Origin: Astragalus membranaceus
Taxonomy: Eukaryota > Streptophyta > Magnoliopsida > Fabales > Fabaceae
Length of the DNA: 64,000 bases
Reading direction: 5' to 3'
NCBI GenBank assembly: GCA_039519185.1
Contig: CM076846.1
Span: forward strand, 132,963,027-133,027,026
The notes under the pieces are model-generated. The model ran no database searches and was not told the DNA's origin. It saw only the letters and a program-made list of their open reading frames with translations. Each line of letters opens with the position of its first letter. The first letter of the stretch is position 1. The translations under genes were made by a program, and so were the position numbers. Positions 52,842-62,511 of the stretch are shown here, piece by piece.

Positions 52842-55800
52842 ATGGCTGGGAGGAACGACGCTGCCCTTACTGCTGCTTTGGCAGCTATGGCGCAGGCTGT
52901 GGAGAATCAGCAGAACGTTGGTGAGAATGCTGGGTCTCGTAGCCTGGCTACCTTTCAGAGAGAGAATCCTCCTACCTTTAAGGGTAAGTATGATCCCGAT
53001 GGGGCTTTAGCTTGGTTGAAAGAGATGGAGAGGATCTTTCGCGTGATGGACTGCACTCCAGCGCAGAAGGTCCGTTATGGTACGCATATGCTGGCAGAGG
53101 AGGACGATGACTGGTGGTTAGAGGCTAGGCAGAGATTAGAGACTGCAAATGAAGAGATCACTTGGGCTGTGTTCCGCAGAAAGTTTATGAGAAAATATTA
53201 TCCGGAGGATGTCCGAGGTAAGAAAGAGATTGAGTTCCTTGAGCTGAAACAAGGGAATATGTCTGTGACTGAGTATGCTGCTAAGTTCGTGGAATTAGCA
53301 AAGTTTTACCCGCATTACAATGAGGCTACTGCTGAGTTTTCCAAGTGCATTAAGTTTGAGAATGGGCCGCGGCCTGAGATTAAGAAGGCGATTGGTTACC
53401 AGAAGATCCGTGTTTTCTCCGACTTGATTGATAGCTGCAGAATTTATGAGGAAGACAACAATGCTCACTACAAGATTATGAATGAGAAGAGGAGAAAATT
53501 TCAAAGTCGTGGTAAGCCGTATGATGTCCCTGCTAGTAAGGGTAAACAGAAAGCTGTTGTTGGCAAGAGGACTGGTGGGGGAGATGCTCCTGCTAGCATT
53601 GTATGTTACAAATGTGGCAGAGCTGGTCACAAGAGTAACGTGTGCAAAGCTGAAGTGAAGAGGTGTTACCGTTGTGGTAAGGAGGGTCATGTGGTGGCTG
53701 AGTGTGAGCGTAAGGAGGTGGTCGGCTACAACTGTGGCGAAGGAGGGCACATTAGTACTCAGTGTCCGAAGCCGAAGAAGGAAAGGTTCAGTGGAAAAGT
53801 GTTCGCTTTGGCAGGTGAAGAGCCTACTGAAGATGATGGACTTATTAGAGGTACGTGCTTCATTAATGGTACTCCTCTAAAATCTATTGTTGATACTGGT
53901 GCTACTCATTGCTTTATTGCTGCTGATTGTTGTAAGAGATTGGGTTTTGTATTGTCTGCTATGAATGGAGAGATGGTTGTCGACACTCCAGCTAAGGGGT
54001 CGGTAACTACTTCTCTGGTGTGTTCTCAGTGTCCCTTGTCGATCTTCGACAGAGACTTTGTTGTGGATTTTGTTTGTTTGCCGTTGAGCGAATTGGATGT
54101 AATCTTGGGTATGAACTGGTTAGAGCATAACCATGTCCATATTAATTGTCGTAGCAAGTCGGTGAGTTTTGTAGGAGAGGAGTCTGGTCTGTTATCCGCT
54201 AGTCAGTTGCGGAAGTTGATGAAGGAAGGAGTTCAGTTATTCTCGCTGATGGCATCGTTGTCTGTTGAGAATCAAGCTATCATTGAAGAGTTGCAGGTGG
54301 TGCGCGAGTTTCCTGATGGTTTCCCTGATGAGATTCCAAGCGTACCGCCAGAGAGGGAAGTTGAATTCTCTATTGATCTTGTACCTGGTACCAGACCTGT
54401 TTCTATGGCACCGTACATAATGTCTGCATCCGAATTGTCTGAGTTGAAGAAGCAACTTGAGGATCAGCTCAAGAAGAAGTTTGTGAGGCCGAGTGTATCG
54501 CCGTGGGGAGCTCCTGTGTTGTTAGTTAAGAAGAAGGATGGTAGTATGAGACTCTGTGTGGATTATCGGCAGTTGAATAAGGTGACAATTAAGAACAAGT
54601 ATCCACTTCCGAGGATAGACGATTTGATGGATCAGTTGGTGGGTGCTCAAGTATTCAGTAAGATTGATTCGAGGTCGGGTTATCATCAGATCAAGGTGAA
54701 GGACGATGATATTCAGAAGATGGCTTTCAGAACCCGTTATGGTCATTATGAGTATTCGGTGATGCCGTTCGGTGTTACCAACGCACCAGGAGTATTTATG
54801 GAATATATGAATCGTATTTTTCATACTTACTTAGATCGGTTTGTGGTGGTATTCATCGATGACATTCTGATTTACTCTAAATCGGAGGAAGAGCATGCAG
54901 AGCATCTAAGGTTAGTATTGGAGGTACTGTAGGAAAAGAAGCTGTATGCGAAGTTGTCAAAGTGTGAGTTCTGGTTGAAGCAAGTGAGTTTTCTCGGTCA
55001 TGTCATTTCTGGTAGTGGTATTGCGGTGGATCCGTCGAAAGTAGAAGCAGTGTTGAATTGGGAAGCTCCGAAGTCGGCTACTGAAATTAGAAGCTTTTTG
55101 GGATTGGCCGGCTATTATAGAAGATTCATTGAAGGTTTTTCTAAGTTAGCACTTCCGTTAACTCAGTTAACCTGCAAAGGAAAGGCTTTTGTTTGGGATG
55201 CCCGTTATGAAGAAAGTTTCTTGGAATTGAAGAAGAGGTTGACGACGCCCCCTATTTTGACATTGCCTAATCCGGAAGAGTCGTTTGTGGTATATTGTGA
55301 TGCTTCGAAGATGGGTCTAGGTGGTGTGCTTATGCAAGGTGGGAAGGTTATTGCGTATGCGTCGAGACAGTTAAGAGTTCATGAGGAGAATTATCCCACT
55401 CATGACTTGGAGTTAGCTGCAGTGGTCTTTGTGCTAAAGATTTGGAAGCACTATCTCTATGGTTCTTGATTTGAGGTGTTTAGTGACCATAAGGGCTTGA
55501 AATATTTGTTTGACCAGAAGGAGTTGAATATGAGGCAGCGACGATGGTTGGAGCTGTTGAAGGACTATGATTTCGGTTTGAACTATCATCCAGGCAAAGC
55601 TAATGTCATGGCTGATGCTTTAAGCCGGAAGACTTTGCATATGTCGGCAATGATGGTTAAGGAGTTAGAACTGATTGAGGAGTTCAGAGATATAAGTCTG
55701 GTTTGTGAAGTGACGCCTCAGAGTGTTAAGTTAGGGATGTTGAAGATTGGTAATGATTTTCTGAACAGCATCAGAGAGGCCCAGAAATCAGATGTTAAGC

Positions 55801-57231
55801 TGGTAGACTTGATGGTCGGGATTGATCGATCTGAGAATGAGAATTTCAGGTTGGATCCCCAAGGTGTGTTGAGGTTCCGTGGTAGGATTTGCATTCCTGA
55901 TGATGCAGACATGAAGAGAGCCATTCTTGAAGAGAGTCACAAAAGTAAGTTAAGTATTCATCCGGGAGCTACAAAGATGTATCAAGACCTGAAGAAGTTG
56001 TTTTGGTGGCCTGGTATGAAGCGAGATGTGGCGCAGTTCGTTTATGCATGTTTGACTTGCCAAAAGTCAAAGGTTGAGCATCAGAAGCCTGCTGGATTGA
56101 TGCAACCGTTAGAAATTCCAGAGTGGAAATGGGATGGCATTTCGATGGACTTTGTGACGGGATTGCCTAATACTGCGAGAGGGTATGATGCAATTTGGGT
56201 GATTGTTGACAGGTTAACAAAATCGTCTCATTTTGTTCCTATCAACATCACATATCCAGTGTCGAGGTTGGCGGAGATTTATATCCGGGAGATTGTGAAG
56301 CTTCATGGAGTTCCTATGAGTATTGTTTCTGATAGAGATCCGAGGTTCACTTCAGATTTCTGGAAGAGTTTGCAAGAGAAGTTGGGGTCTAAGTTGAGGT
56401 TGAGTTCGGCATATCATCCTCAGACAGATGGTCAGTCAGAGAGGACAATTCAGTCATTAGAAGATTTGTTGAGGGCTTGTGTTTTGGAACAAGGAGGTTC
56501 GTGGGATTCCTACCTTCCACTGATAGAGTTCACGTATAACAACAGTTACCATTCTAGTATTGGGATGACACCTTTTGAAGCATTATATGGTCGGAAGTGT
56601 AGAACCCTGCTGTGTTGGTATGAGTCTGGAGAGAGTGTGGTGCTTGGGCCGGAGATTGTTCGAGAGACAACTGAAAAAGTGAAGTTGATTCGTGAGAAGA
56701 TGAAGGCTTCACAGAGTCGACAGAAGAGTTATCACGACAAGCGGAGGAAAGATTTAGAGTTTCAAGCGGGTGAGCATGTATTTTTGAGAGTCACTCCAGT
56801 GACCGGTGTTGGACGCGCTTTGAAGTCGAAGAAGCTCACTCCTCGTTTCATTGGTCCTTATCAGATTTCAGAGAGAGTCGGGAAGGTTGCATATAGAGTG
56901 GCTTTACCGCCTAACCTTTTCGAATTTGCATGACGTGTTTCATGTGTCGCAACTTCGGAAGTACATTTCAGATCCATCTCATGTAATCCGCATGGATGAT
57001 GTGGAGGTACGGGATAATCTCACGGTGGAGACGATGCCTGTACGGATCGAATGTCATGAGGTGAAAATTTTAAGAGGCAAGGAGATTGCGTTGGTGAAAG
57101 TAGTCTGGCTAGGAGCTGCCGGAGAAAGCATGACGTGGGAGCTGGAGAGCAAGATGCGGGAATCCTATCCCGAGCTGTTTAAATCAGGTAAATTTCGAGG
57201 ACGAAATATTCTAAGTGGGGGAGAGTTGTAA
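52842..57231 (+). pseudogene. Tekay-type gag-pol polyprotein (three lesions)
   Basis: Gag starts MAGRNDAALTAAL with core FKGKYDPDGALAWLKEMERI. Three zinc knuckles follow from about residue 256: CYKCGRAGHKSNVC, CYRCGKEGHVVAEC and a third whose first Cys is Tyr (YNCGEGGHISTQC). Protease DTGATHCFI is near residue 351. RT shows LCVDYRQLNKVTIKNKY and FIDDILIYSK; RNase H shows YCDASKMGLGG; integrase has the CLTCQ finger, ISMDFVTGLPN, IVSDRDPRFTSDFW and YHPQTDGQSERTIQ; the chromodomain tail has VKVVWLGAAGESMTWELESK. Lesions: a TAG at 54930 after RT, a TGA at 55467 inside RNase H, and a one-base frameshift near 56913 before the tail. Both nonsense changes fit C-to-T mutation. All catalytic residues I looked for are present. 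Confidence 0.93.
57215..57226 (+). promoter_or_regulatory. Polypurine tract of Tekay-type element
   Basis: AAGTGGGGGAGAGT lies immediately before the 3' LTR start TGTAACGCC. Confidence 0.9.
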
Positions 57232-59237
57232 CGCCCAAATAATTTAATTATTTATTTAATTAAATTATTTAGGTATTTTATTGGTATAGTCATATTAAAA
57301 TAATAATATGGTGTTTCATTTAAATCAGGGAGTGGTGTTTAGTAATTAAGTTGAGTAGTAGAAGGAGGCCCGTGATCCGAGAGCCCAATGGCATAGGCGC
57401 ATAAATAAAAACATTAGCTAGGGTTTGGATCACTTGCACATTTTTGAAAAAAAAAAGAAAAGAGAGATTGCGAAGAGAGAAGAGAGGGGTGGCGGCGCAA
57501 TCAAGAAGAAAGAGGAGAGGAGCTCTTGTTGCTGTGGTTCTTTGGAGTTTTCGTGCAAGGGGATCTCGTATTCGGTAAATCTAAGGTAAGGGTGGGTTCT
57601 ACCTTTATAATGGGGTGTATGATGGGTGTTATGTGGGAGATAGGCTCTATGTTGTCTCTTTGATTTTGTTTGGTGTCTATTTGGTGATGTTTGAATGTAT
57701 TCATGATGATTGCAATTTGGTGTTTGGTGATTGATCATGGTGGAAATCCAAAAAAATTTGGTCCCTAGGCGCCATGGACGCCATTGATGTTGTGTGTCGC
57801 ATATGTTGTTGTTGTTGTCCTGATTCTGGGCGCCATGGGAGCCTGTCTGGTGATGGGTGTTCTGGCGTAGGCGCACTGGGCGCCATAGGCGCCGTGCTGC
57901 CGTTTGTGTTCTGGCGCTGGCGCACTGGGCGCCATGGGCGCCGTGGTGCATTGTTCGGTGTTGCGTTTCCGTGTTGCGTTTTTGTGTTGCGGGTGCCTGG
58001 GTGGCAAGGGCGCCAAATCCTGGCTGCCGTGTTGATGTGTTGCCTCTAGGCGCCTCCCTGGGCGCCGTCCTCCGTTGTTGGCCTGCTGGGCGCCATTTTC
58101 TGTGTTGTTTGGCTTGCTGGGCGCCATCAAGGGCGCCATTTTCTGATGGTTTGGGGCGCCTCATGTGGCTGTCCCGTGGTGTTTGGCGCAGTGGGCGCCG
58201 TAGGCGCCATGAATGGCTGCCTGTCTGTGATTGTTGGTGACTGGGCACCTGGGTGGCTGTCCCGGTGGTCGTTGTCATTGGTGTTGTAAATTGGTGTTGT
58301 CATTGGTGTCGTATAATTGTTGTTGGCATTGGCATTGTAAAATTGTTGTTGTTCCGGGTGTTGTAAATTGTGTCGTCATTGGTGTTGTAAACTGTGTCGT
58401 CATTGGTGTTGTAAATTGTCGTTGTTCTCGGTGTTGTAAAATTGTTGTTGCCATTGACGTTGTAAATCTATTGGTGTCTTTGGTGTCGATGGTTGTTGAT
58501 GTTACGGTGAAGTTGTTAGACTGTCCTATAGGTGTTGGTGTTATTGGTGATGATATAACAGGTGATGTGCCTATTTTATTGGCTAAGGTGATAGGTGATG
58601 GGTCTATGAACATTTGTTGATATTGGTGTTGTTGTGTCACTTAGATGACTATTGTTGTTGATTTTCTCTGGTGCATTGTTCATGGTGTCGCATACATTTC
58701 ATATGCATTATTTTGGTGATGAAGGCTTCAGCCTTGGAGCTATAGGTGATGATGATGATGCTCAAAAAAAAACTTGGTGATGATATAGGTGATGATACCC
58801 TTATTGGCTATTTTATTGGTGATGATTGGTACCACATGCATATACCCGTTGGTGTGGGTTGCATCTCATTCATTTACTCATGACATTGGTGATGATTCTT
58901 GGTGATTGCAATTTGATGTTGTTGTGAAGCGGTAGATATAGTTGTCGTAACTCTAGCATATTGCCTATCATATATACTATTATATTGTTAGATATCTCAC
59001 CCCTTCTGAAGTTTTATGGTGATGTTATGATTATTCATTTGAACCTTTATTTTTTTCCGCTGCGTGGTGATAGAGTTACTGTCATGTAGACTGAACAGGT
59101 GTTTCAATGGTGAATTTTATTATTGGCGTGTGATGTTTTATTGGTGTAAATGTGGCATCCCTTGTGGGTGTAGTGAAAAATATTTTTGAAACTCTGATTT
59201 TTGTCAAAAGTTTACCGGGTAGAAAAGGGGTGTTACA
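57227..59237 (+). repeat. 3' LTR of Tekay-type element
   Basis: 2011 bp from TGTAACGCCC to GGGTGTTACA. It shares with the 5' LTR a purine-rich AAAAGAGAGATTGCGAAGAG block, GGCGCC palindromes (57768-58210), repeated GGTGTTGTAAATTG motifs (58270-58470) and GGTGATGATATAGG motifs. Near 59008 it lacks the GGTAACG...GCAG segment kept in the 5' LTR. Confidence 0.93.
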
Positions 59238-59242
59238 CATGC

Positions 59243-60400
59243 TGTTAAGTTTTCAGCAAGTGTACTGAAACGTTGCAAATAATAGTAAAAACGGTAAGAC
59301 CGGTCGTATCCACAGGGATTGCGTGTTGTTAACAATGGCTAAGTTATTAACTCTTAGATGTGAAAACTGGATTAACTTGGAATTTCAGTGACGCGAAATA
59401 AAACGGTTGTTAAATAGAATAAAGACAAGCGATTAGGGATTGAATCCTCTCCCCTATCCTATCACATGAACCTTCAGTTAATTTCAAGTTGTTTATTCAA
59501 TATACCAGATTCAGTTCACTAATATAGGTTAAGGACAATTCCTTGCCTTAAAACCCCTTTTACCTAATTGAGATACCCTAATTCCTTAGGTGATTCATGC
59601 CAATAGGTAAAGCATTAAGCCCTAGAACTAGAGAATTCACAAACCTATGGTTCCATATTCCTATGACAACAAGTATGTGATCTAGACCACAATTTCAAGC
59701 CTACAACCCATATTCCTATGGTGATCATAAACCCTAAATCATTAAAACTGTCATATGTAGTAATAAAGCATTAAACATAGAGGTCTAGACTTATGATAAA
59801 TCAAACAAACAACTGAATTAACCATAGCAAAGTGTTCAATAGATAGGTTTGGGGAGAATCATCTCTCCCTAATCTGAGAAATTTAGTTACACATGATCCG
59901 AGAAGTACAAACTAAGATAAAAGAGACAATACAAGTGAAGGAAGTCATGAGAACCTTCAAACCCTTGTTCCCAAGTGCCTGGAAGCCTCCAAATTCACCT
60001 CTCTCAGCTGATCTAAACCTTGGTTGCGCTCCAATGCATCCGTCCCTCAAAAATTCGCTGAAACTGCTTAAAAACCCTACTTTTCGGTCAACCATCGCGT
60101 CGCGACCTGCACCCGTTGCGACGCGAAAACTTCCAAAAACAAATCCTGCGAAATACTTCTGCTGCGTCGCGACGCGACACCTCCTGGTCGCGACGCGAAA
60201 AGTCTCAGTAACCAATTCTTCCAATTCCTGCTGCATCACTAGCCAATTGTCTGGTTCGCTAGCTGATGCCACAACAACTTGGAGGTCTTCAATTACAGTA
60301 TAACACCAGAAATGCTGGAAATTGCTTACAATTGACTTCCTAATACATTTGATCTAAACTATGCTAATTCCCCTGATAATGACAGAATTACAATCAAACT
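59243..60400 (-). mobile_element. Solo LTR, Tat/Athila type (minus strand)
   Basis: Starts right after the second CATGC. Minus-strand reading begins TGATTGTAATTC (60396), or 4 bp further out, and ends CTGAAAACTTAACA. The end contains CCCTGTGGATACGACCGGTC and TACACTTGCTG, the LTR-end pattern of Athila/Tat elements. It aligns in motif order with 40262-41490 (CCTTGCCTTAAAACCCC, ATTCCTTAGG, AAGCATTAA, GAATCATCTCTCCC). TCGCGACGCGA palindromes lie at 60095-60202. A third CATGC follows at 60401. The minus-strand frame 59883-60272 spans the palindromes and is not supported as a gene. Confidence 0.7.
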
Positions 60401-60409
60401 CATGCAGTT

Positions 60410-61227
60410 TTGGTTCTAAATTTGAGCAACTTATATCATATGATAGAGAGTCAACACATGCCTTCCTTGATTGACGATGTGAATCTGTGCCATAAACGTC
60501 TAGGACATGCTAGTATAGAACATTTATCTAAGTTGAGTAAGAATGAGCATGTTAGAGGTCTACCCAAGCTGAAATATGAAAAGGGTCAATTGTGTGATGC
60601 ATGTCAGCTAGGTAAGTTGCATAGATCTTCTTTCAATCCAAAACCGGTTATTTCCACTAACAATGTGCTTGAATTGCTCCATCTTGATTTATTTGGTGAA
60701 ATTGATGTTGTAAGTCTAGGAGGGTCCAAGTATGTCTTCGTGATTGTAGATGATTATTCTAGGTATACTTGGGTCATTCTACTTGCAAATAAAAGTGATG
60801 CTTTTAATGATTTTGCTAAGTTGTGCAGAAAGTTACAGAATGAGAAAAGCTTAGCCATCAAGGAAATTAGAAGTGATCATGGAGGAGAGTACGAAAATTC
60901 ATCATTCAGGACTTGGTGTGAAAAATATGGTGTTCATCATAACTTTTCAGCTCCAAGGACTCCTCAAAAAACGGTGTAGTGGAAAGAAAGAATAGAACCA
61001 TACAAGAGATGAGCAGAACAATGTTGAACGAGCACAACTTACCCAAATATTTTTGGGGTCATGCAGTTGATACAGCATGTCACGTGCTCAACCGGGTATA
61101 CTTGAGGCCATCTCTTAACAAGACGCTATACGAGTTGTGGAATGGTAGAGGTCCAAATATTTCATACTTCAAGGTTTTTGGAAAATACCTGAATCAAACA
61201 GTGAAAGTGTGGAAGAAGCCGAGGTGA
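60410..61227 (+). pseudogene. SIRE integrase (frameshifted)
   Basis: The SIRE polyprotein resumes: pre-integrase CHKRLGHASIEHLSKLSKNE with zinc-finger residues CDACQLGKLH, then core LLHLDLFGEIDVVSLGGSKY, VFVIVDDYSRYTWV and IRSDHGGEYENSSF. A one-base deletion near 60968 shifts the frame at the third acidic residue region; the following frame continues ERKNRTIQEMSRTMLNEHNL and HAVDTACHVLNRVY. After GPNISYFKVFGKYLNQ the C-terminal part is deleted and joined to the RT linker. Confidence 0.88.
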
Positions 61228-62219
61228 AAGTGGAACCTCGAGAAGAAGCTGAAGTGGAACGAGAGCCCCAAGACTTCGATGACCATCTCCATGGAAGAAC
61301 ACATGATGATTTGCCCAAAACTTGGAAATCAGTTCGAGATCATCCCATGGAGCAAATTATTGGTAGTCCATCAAATGGGGTAACAACTCGTTCTTCTCTT
61401 AATCATTTATGCTTTCATAGTGCTTTTGTCTCTCAAATAGTTCCTAATAATATTAAGGAAGGTTTAAATGATCCAGAATGGGTTGTGTCAATGCAAAAGG
61501 AAAGTGAACAATTTGAACGGAACAAAGTTTGGCATTTAGTTGAAAAACCCGTTGATAGAACCGTCATTGGTACTAAATGGGTTTTTCGCAACAAACTTGA
61601 TGAAAATGGTGTTGTTTTATTAAATAAAAGTCGTTTAGTTGTTCAAGGTTTTAACCAAATCGAATGGGTGGATTTTGAAGAAACTTTTGCTCCGGTGGCT
61701 AGGTTGGAGTCCATTCGTATAATATTGGCATTTGCTAGTTACATGGACTTCAAACTACACCAAATGGACGCCAAGAGTGCCTTCCTAAACGGTTTTTTAG
61801 AAGAAGAAGTATATGTAAAACAACCCCCTGGTTTTGAAGATTTTAAAAACCCAAATCATGTTTTCAAACTTGACAAAGCACTCTATGGATTAAAACAAGC
61901 TCCTAGAGCTTGGTATGAGAGACTAAGCAAACATTTAATTGCAAATGGTTTCAAAAAGGGTAAGATTGATTCTACCTTATTCCTTAAAACCAAGGGCAAA
62001 CATATCATTGTAGTTCAAATTTATGTTGATGATATTATTTTTGGGTCTACTAATGATGATCTGTGCAAGGAGTTTTCTGAAATGATGACTAGCGAGTTTG
62101 AGATGAGCATGATGGGGGAGCTGAATTTCTTTTTGGGACTTCAAGTAAAGCAAATGAAAGAAGGAATCTTCATTTGTCAAAACAAGTTCTCAAAGGAGCT
62201 ACTAAAAAGTATGACATGA
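61209..62219 (+). pseudogene. SIRE reverse transcriptase
   Basis: Acidic linker, then RT with GTKWVFRNKLDENGVVL, ETFAPVARLESIRIILAFAS, LHQMDAKSAFLNGFLEEEVY, LYGLKQAPRAWYERL and catalytic IYVDDIIFGS. The domain is uninterrupted for about 330 codons. It ends in a stop at 62217 where the frame slips into the next one (62174-62461). Confidence 0.9.
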
Positions 62220-62511
62220 GTGATGCAAAGGAAATTGGTACTCCCATGGCGACTGCAACAAAGTTGGATAAGCACGAGCAAGGTAAACCAGTCAATGAAA
62301 CGATGTATCGAGGTATGATCGGTAGTCTCTTGTATTTAACTGCTTCTCGACCTGATATTATGTTTGCTGTATGCTTATGTGCTCGATTTCAAGCATGTCC
62401 CAAAGAATCACATTTAAAAGCTGTAAAACGGATTCTTAGATATATGTTAAGGGGACCATAGATTTTGGATTGTGGTACCCGAAATCGAGTCAATTTTCTT
62501 TGGTCGGTTTC
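62174..62511 (+). pseudogene. SIRE RT tail and RNase H start, truncated
   Basis: Contains KKYDMSDAKEIGTPMATATK and YRGMIGSLLYLTASRPDIMF, AVCLCARFQACPKESHLKAV, KRILRYMLRG, the typical copia segment before RNase H. A one-base deletion near 62453 breaks the frame; similarity goes on to 62511 (WYPKSSQFSLVGF) where the family A LTR interrupts it. The remaining RNase H and 3' LTR are outside the window. Confidence 0.87.
62507..62511. repeat. Probable left target-site copy GTTTC
   Basis: The 5 bp directly before the LTR at 62512. The partner copy is beyond the window, so this is a prediction. Confidence 0.5.

Larger units (their letters stand above)
50873..59237 (+). mobile_element. Tekay-type chromovirus (family A gypsy element)
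   Basis: 8365 bp between CATGC duplications. 5' LTR from 50873, gag-pol 52842-57231, polypurine tract 57215-57226, 3' LTR 57227-59237. It lies within the SIRE protease region. Pol is nearly complete but has two nonsense codons and a frameshift. The junction between 5' LTR and gag is rearranged and lacks a recognisable primer-binding site. Confidence 0.92.

Noticed and set aside
59883..60272. 129-codon minus-strand frame as a gene
   Set aside because: It lies wholly within a Tat/Athila-type LTR and spans its TCGCGACGCGA palindromes; the related LTR at 40262-41490 does not keep the same protein.
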